Part shown: in pieces, positions 26,201 to 35,151 of the stretch
How positions within the stretch are numbered: the first letter of the stretch is position 1
How the letters are laid out: each line of letters starts with the position of its first letter
From: Sisyra terminalis
Taxonomy: Eukaryota; Arthropoda; Insecta; Neuroptera; Sisyridae
DNA: 64,000 nt
Assembly: GCA_958496175.1 (NCBI GenBank)
Contig: OY292275.1
Location: forward strand, 14,756,001 to 14,820,000
Reading direction: 5' to 3'
Notes under the pieces: model-generated
Seen by the model: the letters and a program-made list of their open reading frames with translations, nothing else
Told to the model about the DNA's origin: nothing
Database searches by the model: none
Translations under genes and position numbers: made by a program

Positions 26201-29200
26201 GATATCTCTTTATTGGTTATATCTATTAGTGTTCTTGTTGTCGCATCAGTGGCGTAAAAATGCTTTCATTACCTTTTTGAAGGGTTTTCTGATAAGAAAC
26301 TTTTTTTTGCTAACTTGTAATAATCTTGAGAAAAAAAAAACATTTTTTCTCAACTTTCTTCACCTTTATGTTTCTAAACTAGAGAAAAAAAATCAATTAC
26401 TATTAAAGAAAAAACATTATTTTTTGGATGAACGACCCGAAATTTTTTTAGTCAAATCTTAACATTTGAAAATTAATAATGCTTACCATATGGTTTTTAT
26501 ATCATCAACTCGCCTAATGCATTATTTTTTTGACATGGTTGTTGCTTTCGTCTAGTTTTCTCACGTTTCCAGAAAACATAAATTGGCGCTATTTTTTTTG
26601 ATTTTTTTTCCATTTTACTTTCGCATGGTAGCTACACACACAACAACAAATCAAAATTGTTAGTTATCTGATTTATCGCAAACGAATCAAACGCCGCGTC
26701 GGTCGATTGTTCTACTAATTAATATTGCTAAATGATTTCCGTAAATCATAAAATCCGTTTTTCCTATTATGGTGGCGATGATGAGATCTCCGAGTCAGCT
26801 TCGCCATTAGCGAGTCCTAAGTTCACTGAATGATATATGACGTGGAGAATTACCTAGTGCATGGTTTTTAACCAAATGATTACCTAGATAGACATTTTTA
26901 TGGTTTTCGTCTTTTTTACATATTTTTTATTCACGTCACCCTATCCCCGCTTTGTTCTGGCTTGAAAAGGGATCATTATCATTGGTAGCATGTGGAAAAA
27001 TTAAAAGTAAATACAAATATACATAATTTCGATTAGTAATCGAAGTACATTGACACAACAACAAGAAATATTCCATCGTGACAATGCTTTGTTTTCTCTT
27101 GCTTTTAAATTTATTGGAACGATGGAGTTTCTTTTGGAAAACAAAATGATTTGGATTTCAATATTCAAAACAGCGATTTTACTGGGAATATGTTTTGAGT
27201 ATTGAAGATCCAACGGAGAAATTTGGTTTCATCATTTGCTTTTTTTGCAGCGTGAAAAAGAACGGGGGTCCCATATTTCGTATATGTTTCGACTGCCGTT
27301 TGCGGCTGGAAGCGTTTTCAGTGCCAGTATGCTAGACACATTGCTTTATCAGGCTTTTGTTAAGGACTATGTTATCACTTTTGTTCGGCTCTTGTTAGGA
27401 GTAGATCAAGCACCTGGTTCTGGGTTCTTAACATCGGTATTAATCATTTGAAATTAATATTGAAGAATCAATTGTAATTGTTTATTTGATTTAGATGAAG
27501 ATTACTAAAGATGATATGTGGATTAGAACATATGGGCGCCTATATCAAAAGTTATGTTCTACGACATGTGAAATTCCTATAGGAATTTATAGAACACAGG
27601 ATACTTCACTTTCCGACTCATCACATGTGAGTATGAGTGAGAAGTCATGGTCGTGGTCCAGTTGCGTGCGTGTGCGGTCGTCGGTAAGTTTCTTGAAAAT
27701 GAGGAAGGATAACGCAAGCCTTGCTATAAGGTTCGCATAGACAGGTGGCACATACCGCCAGAGCTAATTCAGAAATAGCATTTCACTTTAAAAAATGTCT
27801 CCTGTATTTTGTATAAGAAAGATGGAACGTTTTCATTGTATTCTTTAAAGGACATATGAATAATACACTTGATATTTTTTTCTATTTAATTGAAAATCTT
27901 TCTGAATCACCTCAAATTCTGTCTCGGCAAACCTTTCAACTTCAATAAACATTGTGTTTATAACAAATCAATCGCCTGGAGTTCTCACATTTGCTTCGTA
28001 AAATTTGTTCTTGTATTTGATAAAAGAAATTATATTCGCTCTTCCAGGCACAGTTTTAACTATTTGGAACTTTCACAACTTGCATTTTTTCTCGTATATA
28101 TTGAAGAAAAAGTTTATTTTCGCTATTGTTGCTCCATATTATGCCGCTTGTGTATTCGCCTCAGATATTTTCGAGGCTTATATTCAATAATGAATTTTTC
28201 ATTCGAAACGGCCGAAAATGAAATTTGAAATTTAATAATTTATGACTACTTCCAATATTTCGCTCAATTTGATCCGCACACGCACGTTTGCTGCTGTTTT
28301 TCTCTAATATTTAATATTTATTGAACTTTAATTCAACTAACTGAAAAAAAAAATAGTATCAAACCTCTACAACTTACACCAAAAGAGCTTTAATGCTATT
28401 TCATTATTATACTTAGTCATTTTTTAAATTAAATTAAGGGTACAAATTTTGATTTATTTTCTTATATTTGCATGATAAAAGTGAAAATATTTCTATTGGC
28501 ATGATTTAATTAGTAGTTTTATTGATTTCTATTTCAAATTTCAACTATTCTTGTGTTCCATAAAAATTTAAACTTGATTATAACGATGGTAAAGTGACAA
28601 ACTTCACTGAAAATTATTAAAATCGATAAATGATCAGATCATAATTGAAGGTGTCCAAAAACCGAAAACCGAGGTTGTTATATTCTGGTTTAATTGTGAT
28701 TGCATTTGGGAAGATCTAAATTGGAAATTTGCACCCTTATCTAATTGTTAGTTTAACGTATTTTAAGAAAAGAGTGCGATTTTTATTTCTTCTTCCAGAA
28801 TAAAAAGTTTTACATTAAATATTCACAGATATTTTGTAGATTTTTTTTTCGAACCAACAAGATTGGTTGTACATGGGCATGATTGTGTGTACTGATGATA
28901 GTATGAAATTCTTACTCTTTTTTATTCGAAATAATTTTAATAAGCTTAGAAAAAGTGTGTTTTGTACCATCAATGAAAATATGAATCATTTAACTATAAT
29001 TGGAATTGCCTATTATGAAGTTAGAAAGCATTAAATATGAATTATTTAATAGTTTAATAACAACGTTAGTTATCCTTAGTGTTAGAATACAGTATAGTAA
29101 ATAATCATATACCTATGCTTTGAAAGAATGGTGATCTAGATCAAATTTTAAAAAAACTGTAATAATGTTGCCAATCATAATAACAAATAATTTAAAAGTA

Positions 29201-32200
29201 TAATGAGGTAAGTGCATTTCATCATATTGAATCCTTTGTAAATACCTTTTGAAAAACAGTTGTTCTTGCATTTTTTGATTAGCATATTTTTTTGCAAAAA
29301 ACGGTTCTATATTTGCGAAGATTTTTTAAATTGTAATTAAAAATTTTTTTCTAAATATGTCGTTTATAATATTTAAACTACAAAATCGGCAATGGAATCC
29401 ATTGCATATGGAAAATATAATTTATTTTCTAGTTCATATATTTTAAAAGTATTCCTTGTTGTAGATATATAAATGAGTAGGAGGTAAAGCTTCAAACATT
29501 TTTTGCTGAGTCCTAATGATCAAAATTTCCACGTCCACTAGGTCCTAATATTCATAGATTATTATAAATGATATATTAGTTTCTTAAAACGAGTGCAATG
29601 TGGTTTTTAACGAATTATATGCAAATAAAAATAGGTATTCTTTTAGATAACTACTCGTAACCACAAAACGGGATATTTAGATTTTACATTGTAGATTACT
29701 TAATTATACCTTCCACTTTTAAGCTCCCTGTGTTGTGAGTAAAGTATCCCGTTTTTGTAATCATATTTCATTTAACCGGTATATTTTTTGCCGTTTAATA
29801 TTCCATATTACTTTGGTGAACAAAATAAGCTTTTATTTTATGTTTATTATTCCATACAATTTGTGCAAACCAAATCATTATCAAATTGTTATCCTTCTAT
29901 GAATCTATGAGATCTAATTGCGATTAGTGCTTTTTTATTTGCCAATTGATACATTTTCAAACCTTTTAAATACAAATGAAAACCATATGAATCTTTTGGA
30001 AAGCAATTATATATTAAGTGTCTTTTACATAGAAATATTAGTTCAGCTACACCTAACCAAATTGTTCACTAATTTTTTGAATTTCAGATCAGTTTTTGTT
30101 CCTCTGGTTTAAAAAAAAACTTTCTTAACTACTGTGGCAAACGTATGAATTGCTAATTAAAATAAGGGTTAGATTTTTTTTAATTGTTATTTACCGTCGT
30201 TTTGTAACTACTAAGGTCTTTAGCATCTCTAGGGCTAATAAAAATCCGGTTTGATCCTGCTATCGAGCAAATTTTCAATATTTCACGATTACGGATTTTT
30301 AGTAACCATAGAGTCCCTGAACACCTTAATATTTATAAAGTGATAGTAAATAACAATTTTAAAAGAATGTTTATTGCACTTAAAAATTCCTAAGAACGGC
30401 AAATTATAAACGATAAGAAAGTAGACATATGAGCGATAGTATTATTTATTTTTGTATTATTTATTATTTTTTCGATATCGTATTTTCAGTCTTGTTTATA
30501 TAATAATTTGGTAGTTATATTGCAATAATTTATACGTAATGCATTGCCACTACACATAAAAATGCAAATAAAAAGGATAAAAAACTAACACAAAAGCATC
30601 ATAAACATAAAACAATGGTTTTCTATTGTTAAATCAAAGCTTTTTTTAGCTAGACATCCGTGTTTACGCTTTGACCCAACGATATTAATTTTGCATTATT
30701 GAGTACATTAACCAACTTTAATCGTTTTTGTCATTTGAACATTGACATTAATAAAATTATGGTGTGAATTTATATTAATAAACATATGATTTCTTGTCAT
30801 GGAAAAATCTTTTTTCTGGCGTTCCAATATATATTCCCCTTAAATTAAAGGTGTTTACATCTCGGAAAGGGTATCATTAATACCCTTGTTTATAAAAAAA
30901 TCTTTTAAAGTTTGAGTACTAAATTTCTGATCACTTGTGTAATTGGCGACATTTTTACAATTTTTTAGCACCATCATTTTTGTATTCCTCCTAACATTTA
31001 ACTTTTATTAAGTAAACTCTCATATATTAGCTTTATACCAGATCTCTTTATCGTTAAGAAATATAGCTGCTCTTATTAAGTAAATTTTAGTATAAAGAAA
31101 ATTATAGAAAATCTTTAAATTAAGTCACTCCTATACATAAAAAGCATTGTTATTTTATTTCTAATAGAGGAATCATTTTAAGGTAGGTAATAGTTTCACT
31201 GCAGAAACTCTGATAAAATAAAGGAGCATTGTCAAAGAAGTTAATATATCTTTCATCTTAATGCAACACATTTCTTACACATACCACTTACTTGTCAGCT
31301 ATCACAAACTTCTAAAATCTAATCAAAAAGTATGTTTAAAGTCAAGTCACTGATCTTAAAAGATTTATTCATTAGGGTTGATGATACTACATAAATATAA
31401 ACACCGTAGTTACCGAACTATGTTTTTCGAGGATAAATGACAAACTGTAAAATATCAACACCAAAATTTAACATTTATAAATAGGATAGCTTTTCTTCTT
31501 TTAGGAAATTCTCTTTTTAACTAATACCCTGACGAAATGTTCATACTATTTCTTAAAAAAATATTTAAAACCTTATACTTCATGCCATTTTTATTTTTAG
31601 TTAAAAAAAATAATTATTAATTTATTGGTGTTATAAAAATATTTAAGTAATTTTCAAAAAGCGTTTTATCCTGGAAGGAAAGAAATAATTCTAATTGATT
31701 TGAAAGAATGGTTTGACAATCCTTTGTACTTTAGAGATATATTCCTCTTCGAAAAAAACGTACACAAAGCATGTGTATGCATTGAAAATTAATAAAAATA
31801 GCCATCTTAATAACACCTTATAGAAAAAGACATTCACATATTATTCTCTTCTATAGAAGATAACGATGATAAATAGAAAAGATTGTATGTTTCTGCAGTT
31901 CTATGTAAGCATTGTATTTCACAGTTTAAATCTTAACAACTCTTTCAAAATCTGAAAACTTCTTGTAAAAGCTTCATTTTCTAAAAACGTAACCAATTTG
32001 GTAACAAGCACAAATTTCCAAAGTTCAAATTGGCTTATTGCAATTCGTTGAACAAAGCTTCAGTTTAATCTTGTTGAATATATGTGATACTTCTTTTTAA
32101 GTTAAACTAACTTTCTACTAACTTAACTTGATAAGCATTGTGTTTTAAATAATTAAGTAGTGCACGTTAATTAGAGTTCTCTATCAAGCTTCCTATTTTC

Positions 32201-33673
32201 GCAAGCTTGACGAGGACGTAGGCACGGATCGTGTTGGGGTGACATATAGACCGAAACCAGGTACAAATTGTCTTGGTTGCACGCACGACCAAAATTCAGA
32301 AATGGTAAGTTCTTCTTTCCTCAATAAATTCTCTTTTTGTTCGACTTCTAACTATTCTGCCCTCTTTCCTCTTTCTGGGACAATCTTTGCTACATGCTTG
32401 TATTTCGCTATTTTTGTCATATGATAAGAAACATAAAAAATTTTAGCAGAAATTTTCTTGTTCAATGCTCACAAGCATGGTATCAGTTGAATATTTAAAT
32501 TTGTACCAATTGTAAACCCCAATTTTAGTTTTTTTAAACTTGCTTTTTTTAAAACAAACTAATCAATATCTATTGATAGTATTCGATTAATATGGTGGAT
32601 GAGGCGAAAGACAATCATGCACAACAAATTGAACGAGCCGAAATCGCCAATCTGGTCAGATCTCGAATGGAGAGTCTAAATCTTCCGGGAATTGATTACA
32701 TGGATGTAAGCGAAAAACGCAGCAATCTTTCATATGTAATCATCAATCCAAGCTGTGATTTAAAATTGGAGGAGGGTGACATAATGTAATCATTTCATTA
32801 ACCCCTAGTCAATACCATACCTATTAAAACATTTTTTTCAGCTATATTGTTCGGCCAAGTCCGTTTTCAGCACAAAAAACCTTCGAACGGCACAACAGTA
32901 GACGCAAATCAAACATTAGTTTTTGCTCACAAAACCTAATTCAACAAATGGCTGCGGCAGCTCAAGCAGGAAGTCGTAGAGGTTCGGGTTTGGGTTTACC
33001 AACTTTTACAGCACCTCGGCCGCCTCCTTTAGTCACTACCAAGTCTAATTCATTGTCACTTCCGGATAGCCCAACGGTAGCTGGAACATTCCGGGGTCGA
33101 TCAAATTCCCTACGGGTTGTCGATGATATTCTTTTACGCCGATCCAATTCACTTCGGCAAGGACTAACGAATACAGGCGTAGCTCGGCGTAAGAGCAGTT
33201 TAGAAGAAATCGGATTTTCGCACTTTTCTATGGCTCCTATGAGTCATCACGTAAATAATCCGATTAAAATCGCATTAAATGGAAGCATCGGCTTGGAAGT
33301 AACTCCACCAGAAGAAGGAAGTAATCCCAGTGTTGCTAGTAACACAGCGTTAATAGTTGGAGGTCCACATCAAACCACAATTGGAATTACTCCACCAACC
33401 ATTGGGTTGCCTCCGTCTCCTATGAGTGAATGTGGAATGGACATGGGAATGCGTATGGGATTGAGTTCCACCAATGTCAGCCCATCCGGATTGGGATCAT
33501 CAATGGGAATTTCTTCGGCAAGTCATTATGGAGAAGCTAGCGGTATGGGAATGGGTCCCGGACAATCATCCTCGCAATCATCCCAGCAAACCACGAGTAG
33601 TTCGTTGCGACAGGACTCAACCCAGTCATCATCCTCGTCCGAACCCCAACACCTGCAAGGAACGATTGTATGA
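2097..33673 (+). CDS. SLO2: SLO2 sodium-activated K+ channel, 3' part (15 exons)
   Basis: Alpha subunit of a Slack/Slick-type potassium channel of the plasma membrane. In this family cytoplasmic Na+ opens the channel through RCK domains, giving slow after-hyperpolarising currents. Exons: 2097-2280, 7881-8246, 8464-8681, 12166-12315, 15426-15781, 17395-17698, 22689-22739, 22971-23321, 23383-23517, 23576-23687, 27251-27436, 27495-27626, 32161-32304, 32580-32785, 32842-33673. All junction phases agree and give 1241 residues to a TGA. In order they encode the pore helix with TVGYGD, S6 ([12 protein letters not shown]), RCK1 from HVVVC, an acidic linker, RCK2 from [14 protein letters not shown], and a Ser/Gly/Met-rich tail ending GTIV. 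The match to KCNT1/KCNT2 runs through both RCK domains. The start and S1-S5 lie outside the window. The exon starting at 32161 is the least certain boundary. Confidence 0.95.
3513..4205. mobile_element. degenerate copy of the TCAAAATAAG family
   Basis: It opens with CTCAAAATAAGATTTTATCG and CTGACTTTGAACAG, nearly identical to the ends at 6457 and 13195. Near 4020-4085 is a decayed version of the family's hairpin region, and near 4150 a cataaattggacacacaata segment like the far end of the 6457 copy. The middle is too diverged to align by eye, so the extent is approximate. Confidence 0.45.
4956..5212. mobile_element. hAT-like fragment or short element
   Basis: The left end is CAGAGGTGGCCAACCC, followed by GCTGGCCCCTTTGG. 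The right part has GCGGCCCGCGAGCCACG and then TTGGTACTCCT. This layout, a CAGAGGTGGCCAA-type end with a GCGGCCCGCG block near the other end, is familiar from short hAT elements. The right inverted end is poorly preserved and no 8-bp duplication was found, so the right boundary is approximate. Confidence 0.5.
5560..6166. repeat. foldback repeat with three hairpin modules
   Basis: A left arm of about 5658-5885 is the inverted copy of a right arm of about 5943-6166; both end in a TTTTAATTC / GAATTAAAA block next to ACCCGGT-like sequence. A partial extra left unit (5560-5657) directly repeats part of the left arm. Each unit carries the module AAAGTCCCGAAAGGTGACGA followed by AACGTTGTA, at 5631-5659 and 5807-5838 (minus) and 5986-6013 (plus). 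The loop has short atagttaacat repeats. Confidence 0.7.
6709..7505 (+). mobile_element. dispersed repeat nested in the TCAAAATAAG element
   Basis: It begins CTAGCTAATCCCCGCGACTT and ends near ATTTTATATATTAGTATA. It lies exactly where the host element would otherwise read continuously (ttttatatatta before, attatattaaattatac after). Segments at 6850-6990 and 7120-7380 match, reverse-complemented, the repeat at 61880-63556, including AAACTGTTGC, ATCAATTAATTTTC and AAATTCGGT blocks. Ends of this type are common in insect dispersed repeats, but I cannot assign a class. Confidence 0.65.
7371..7392 (+). repeat. (CAGA)n microsatellite
   Basis: Five and a half tandem copies of CAGA inside the nested dispersed repeat. 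Its position just before the repeat's tail suggests it belongs to the element. Confidence 0.9.
7881..8246 (+). CDS. SLO2: SLO2 exon: S6-RCK1 linker and first half of RCK1
   Basis: Phase 0 at both ends, 122 codons. It opens [16 protein letters not shown] (post-S6 linker) and continues into RCK1 ([39 protein letters not shown]). The donor must be at GCAGCG|gttggt, because the next exon continues [20 protein letters not shown]. The donor is weak, and the open frame runs on to a stop at 8331-8333, so retention would truncate the channel in RCK1. Confidence 0.93.
8464..8681 (+). CDS. SLO2: SLO2 exon: second part of RCK1
   Basis: Follows acceptor atttag after a 217-bp intron. It encodes [19 protein letters not shown], then [19 protein letters not shown] and [19 protein letters not shown]. 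The donor is CCA|gtgagt, two bases into a codon; the next exon supplies A to make the Gln of SRGQ. Confidence 0.95.
8682..12165 (+). other. SLO2 intron, 3.5 kb
   Basis: Dominated by the long-inverted-end element at 8968-10839. The remainder (10840-12165) has no recognisable gene. A slightly GC-richer stretch near 11130-11330 reads through no known domain. The acceptor is ttttacag at 12165. Confidence 0.7.
8968..10839. mobile_element. 1.9-kb transposon relic with ~400-bp inverted ends
   Basis: The left arm (about 8968-9385) opens CACTCGTATCTAATGAAGG; the right arm (about 10432-10839), read in reverse, opens CACTCGCGTCTAATAAAGG. Both continue through ATCTTACCTTGTT, CAACCCTTAA, AAGATATCTTCATGAA and CAACCCCCAAAA blocks. 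The ~1-kb interior has only short minus-strand frames, the longest at 9974-10180 ([19 protein letters not shown]), perhaps a decayed transposase piece that I cannot place. No clear target duplication was seen. Confidence 0.75.
12166..12315 (+). CDS. SLO2: SLO2 exon: RCK1 C-terminal lobe
   Basis: The first base completes Gln, then [20 protein letters not shown] and [19 protein letters not shown], ending FHSHRK. This is the conserved KCNT stretch with NEIYHI. The donor is AAA|gtaagt, two bases into the Lys codon. Confidence 0.95.
12662..12830 (+). repeat. repeat fragment carrying a hairpin module
   Basis: The module at 12709-12740 reads CCTGATGAAG, perfect stem GTTGC/GCAAC with an AATAG loop, then GAAACGTC. 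ATAAGATG before it and CATCTTATAA after it are a short inverted repeat. Boundaries are approximate. Confidence 0.5.
13195..13828. mobile_element. TCAAAATAAG-family foldback with 13-bp duplication
   Basis: The flanks carry TTGACTTCAATTA on both sides (13182-13194 and 13829-13841). The left end is TCAAAATAAGATTTTTTCGC, as at 6457; the right end stops earlier, at GGTATGATTTT. Arms 13302-13515 and 13615-13828 are inverted copies of about 214 bp. Each has the hairpin module: minus at 13371-13401 and plus at 13729-13760. No coding frame is present. Confidence 0.8.
15426..15781 (+). CDS. SLO2: SLO2 exon: end of RCK1 and start of the linker
   Basis: Completes the Lys codon and reads [20 protein letters not shown], then [20 protein letters not shown] and ITKEENSAF, all highly conserved in KCNT. 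The frame then enters a low-conservation linker with an HGHGHG stretch and [11 protein letters not shown]. The donor is C|gtgagt, one base into an Arg codon. Confidence 0.93.
15782..17394 (+). other. SLO2 intron, 1.6 kb
   Basis: AT-rich, with no repeats or exons recognised. The small minus-strand frame at 15882-16154 shows no family features. The acceptor is ggtttag at 17394. Confidence 0.65.
17395..17698 (+). CDS. SLO2: SLO2 exon: RCK1-RCK2 linker
   Basis: The first two bases complete Arg, then [20 protein letters not shown] and, further on, [15 protein letters not shown], an acidic run [13 protein letters not shown], and [11 protein letters not shown]. The PWR-PSEKIA motif is shared with KCNT proteins. 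RRGSRRPS looks like a basophilic kinase site. The donor is GC|gtgagt. Confidence 0.92.
18260..19035. repeat. long inverted-repeat element, copy 1
   Basis: Its left part (through TTTATCGTGCTGAATTTTGG, near 18352-18371) is the reverse complement of the right part of the copy at 55530-56240. The centre has ATTAACCAATTAATTAAAAT and, on the far side, ATGGTGCAATCGGTACGAAA. The right arm after CAGTTCATAA is shortened compared with the left. Confidence 0.6.
19660..21725. repeat. nested inverted repeats with internal ~145-bp units
   Basis: The outer arms are about 19660-19825 and 21575-21725; both contain TTTACAAGCCCATAAGA or its complement. The inner arms are about 20640-20740 and 21260-21350, both with AAGTAAGCATTACACTTTTG. 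Between them are diverged units of about 145 bp marked by AAAAAATAATTAC, a GTT...ATTTGAAAA stretch and GTTGCTCGCATATTTTC. Probably a transposon or a stack of insertions; no coding frame was found. Confidence 0.55.
22689..22739 (+). CDS. SLO2: SLO2 51-bp exon
   Basis: Very short exon with a clear acceptor (attcag) and donor (CG|gtaagc). With the preceding GC it reads [17 protein letters not shown], and the following G completes Arg. Both junctions keep frame, and skipping it (51 = 17 x 3) would also keep frame, so it could be a cassette exon. Confidence 0.85.
22971..23321 (+). CDS. SLO2: SLO2 exon: start of RCK2
   Basis: After acceptor tttcgtag it reads [20 protein letters not shown], then [20 protein letters not shown], the RCK2 strand [20 protein letters not shown], and [14 protein letters not shown]. 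These are among the most conserved KCNT segments. The donor is TG|gtaaat, completed to Cys by the next exon. Confidence 0.96.
23383..23517 (+). CDS. SLO2: SLO2 exon: RCK2 core
   Basis: Follows a 61-bp intron. It encodes [20 protein letters not shown], then [13 protein letters not shown], a typical RCK2 core. The donor is AA|gtaagt; the next intron is only 58 bp. Confidence 0.95.
23576..23687 (+). CDS. SLO2: SLO2 exon: RCK2, alternative donor likely
   Basis: Reads [20 protein letters not shown] and [16 protein letters not shown], phase 0 at its end. The donor AAG|gtactg gives the KCNT-like join to [14 protein letters not shown] second donor, CTG|gtaacc at 23751, would add 63 in-frame bases without a stop (see findings). 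Confidence 0.93.
24900..24927. repeat. perfect palindrome in hAT subterminal region
   Basis: Thirteen-base arms (TGGTACTCTGTAC and its exact complement) with a two-base spacer. It sits in a run of related tggtactctgt/ggtacagagt units, which may be transposase binding repeats; that role is inference. Confidence 0.8.
25041..25760. mobile_element. TTAA-flanked (piggyBac-type) non-autonomous element
   Basis: TTAA stands immediately outside both ends (25037-25040 and 25761-25764). The ends are inverted: GGGGTTATATGGGTTTA on the left, and GGGGTTACTTGGGTTCA as the reverse complement of the right. TTAA duplication is the mark of piggyBac-superfamily insertion. The interior has no transposase frame; a TTCGAGAAAAACGCG motif lies near 25568. 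Confidence 0.75.
27251..27436 (+). CDS. SLO2: SLO2 exon: RCK2 C-terminal part
   Basis: Phase 0 at both ends, 62 codons. It reads [20 protein letters not shown], then [20 protein letters not shown] and [16 protein letters not shown], matching KCNT closely. The donor is TCG|gtatta; a 58-bp intron follows. Confidence 0.96.
27495..27626 (+). CDS. SLO2: SLO2 exon: post-RCK2 ([10 protein letters not shown]), alternative donor likely
   Basis: Reads [20 protein letters not shown], then [20 protein letters not shown]. This Met is internal, not a start. The donor is CAT|gtgagt. A second donor, TCG|gtaagt at 27684, would extend the exon by 57 in-frame bases (see findings). Confidence 0.93.
27627..32160 (+). 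other. SLO2 intron, 4.5 kb
   Basis: Apart from the possible 57-base exon extension at the start, no exon or clear repeat was recognised in this AT-rich stretch. A further exon could be missed here, because SLO2 sequence after RCK2 is poorly conserved. TACTAAC at 32116-32122 is a good branch-point candidate for the next exon. Confidence 0.6.
32161..32304 (+). CDS. SLO2: SLO2 exon: variable post-RCK2 region
   Basis: In frame from 32161 it reads [20 protein letters not shown], then [20 protein letters not shown] and SEM, ending at a strong donor (ATG|gtaagt). The acceptor choice AAGTAG|TGC keeps phase 0 with both neighbours and lies 38 bases after TACTAAC. The alternative, ATTAG at 32174, would need an unseen exon to restore frame. 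The 3' end is certain; the 5' end is moderately so. Confidence 0.7.
32580..32785 (+). CDS. SLO2: SLO2 exon: conserved C-terminal RSRM/NLSYV segment
   Basis: Starts in phase 0 with [20 protein letters not shown], then [20 protein letters not shown] and [20 protein letters not shown]. This parallels the KCNT1 segment with NRMKHLGLP and LSYVLINP. The donor is AT|gtaatc; the next intron is 56 bp. Confidence 0.95.
32842..33673 (+). CDS. SLO2: SLO2 last exon: Ser/Gly/Met-rich tail with PDZ-type end
   Basis: Follows ttttttcag. The first base completes Ile, then [20 protein letters not shown] and [21 protein letters not shown] long low-complexity tail follows, with KSNSL, RSNSL and RSNSL repeats, [10 protein letters not shown], Met/Gly-rich and Ser/Gln-rich runs, and a C terminus GTIV that fits a class I PDZ ligand (Thr at -2, Val at 0). 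The stop TGA is at 33671-33673. Confidence 0.95.
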
Positions 33674-33715
33674 TATCACCTAATGTGGGGGCGGAGACTG
33701 AGTAGTGTTGTCAGG

Positions 33716-33721
33716 AATAAA
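33716..33721 (+). terminator. polyadenylation signal candidate (SLO2, proximal)
   Basis: Canonical AATAAA 43 bases after the SLO2 stop. Use here would give a very short 3' UTR. Confidence 0.4.
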
Positions 33722-33999
33722 TGGCTGTAAAAGTTCAAGTCACCTTACATGCACAATTCGAAATCCTGCATCTCCTTTTCGCTTCCACACAAAACATTTT
33801 CGAAAAATGAATCTCATCTTAACCACTTTCATAAGCGCGCGAATGAATATGTATGAATGATGAAGTTTTTTTTCATAAATTCATATTTTTAATTTATTCT
33901 ATATATTTAATTGGTGCTGAATTATTTTTTTTAGTTTCATGAGAATTGTTTAGTTAGGTTTAGTATAGAAAATTTAGTGAAAATTTTATTCATTGATTA

Positions 34000-34005
34000 A
34001 ATAAA
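34000..34005 (+). terminator. polyadenylation signal candidate (SLO2, distal)
   Basis: AATAAA about 330 bases after the stop, in an AT-rich stretch where such hexamers arise by chance. A plausible alternative end for the SLO2 transcript. Confidence 0.35.
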
Positions 34006-35151
34006 TTAAAAACGTTAATTATAAAACAAAACAAATTTATTTAAGTTAGACTAAAATTATAAAATTAATTGCCAAAACTTATCTCAAATTAAATGTGAAA
34101 TTTTTGTATATAAAAATAATGGAAAATTATTGGTTGTGTAAAAAGTGATAATTTTGATGAATGGAAAATTTATCTTACTCTAATTGACCAAAAGATTTTA
34201 AAGATTTTCACTTTAGTTAATTGATTTCTTAAGTACTCAATGATAGACTTTTTAAATTGTATTTTTTGGAAATTTTACATTCAGATTCGATGTGGTGAAT
34301 GAATCGAATTAACTTTATGCCCTCTTTAACTATGGAATTTACCATCTTCGATATTTACTTTGATTAATTTTTTTATTTTACACACCAAATTGATAACTCA
34401 TTTGAGTAAGTATGGCTTATAGCTTTTCCTCCCTAATGCCACTTAAACTTTATTACTTTTTTAAAAGTCAATACATGTTAGAAAAATTTCGATGAACATT
34501 GCTGAGGAGAAGTCTTTACTATTCATTTACGAAATAAGACCTTTGGTTTTCCCACTTTATTTTTAATATTTATTGATTATGGCGGTCAAAAAATTAAATG
34601 GATCAATTTTAAATCGTCAATGAAAGAGCTACTTAAGGAAAGTGAGTATTATTATGTTATATTTGAGGAATAAGATTCATTAATTGAATAATATCTCTAA
34701 ATTCGAAGTATTTTTTTATTAAAAGTTGAAAGGCTAAGGTTCTAATTATTGGTGACTAAAGACATATAAGTCATTTCGTATTAATTATTTTAGTGACTAG
34801 ATTGATTAAGAGATTACAAGAAAACATTACTCCAAAATATAAATTATACGGGACAGGAAATATGAGTTTTTGTTTTTTGGAAAAATACATTAAGAAAGTT
34901 TTTAGAAAGCCAATTTTAGAAATTCATGAACTCTTTGCAAAAATTGATTTTTTCCACTGATTCATAACTTATAATTTTTAACTTAACGGCTTAGAAATGA
35001 GTTGAACATAACTTATGCGAATTATTGATATTACTTATGTATATTAAACTACAGTTTTGGTTCCTTTCGTATACTTGAGCCTGTAGGCCAATGTCGGTTT
35101 GGTATATTCTTAATATGCTGTATTCGATAATCCTGGCTCACTCAATATATA

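Larger units (their letters stand above)
23688..27250 (+). other. SLO2 intron, 3.6 kb, nested transposons
   Basis: The first 63 bases look coding (alternative 5' splice site). A hAT-like element (24845-25984) contains a second, TTAA-flanked element (25041-25760). The region 26640-26860 is GC-richer than its surroundings but has no recognised product. The acceptor is ttttttgcag at 27250. Confidence 0.7.

Noticed and set aside
32962..33147. Minus-strand open frame opposite the SLO2 last exon
   Set aside because: It is a shadow of the Ser/Arg-rich plus-strand coding sequence.
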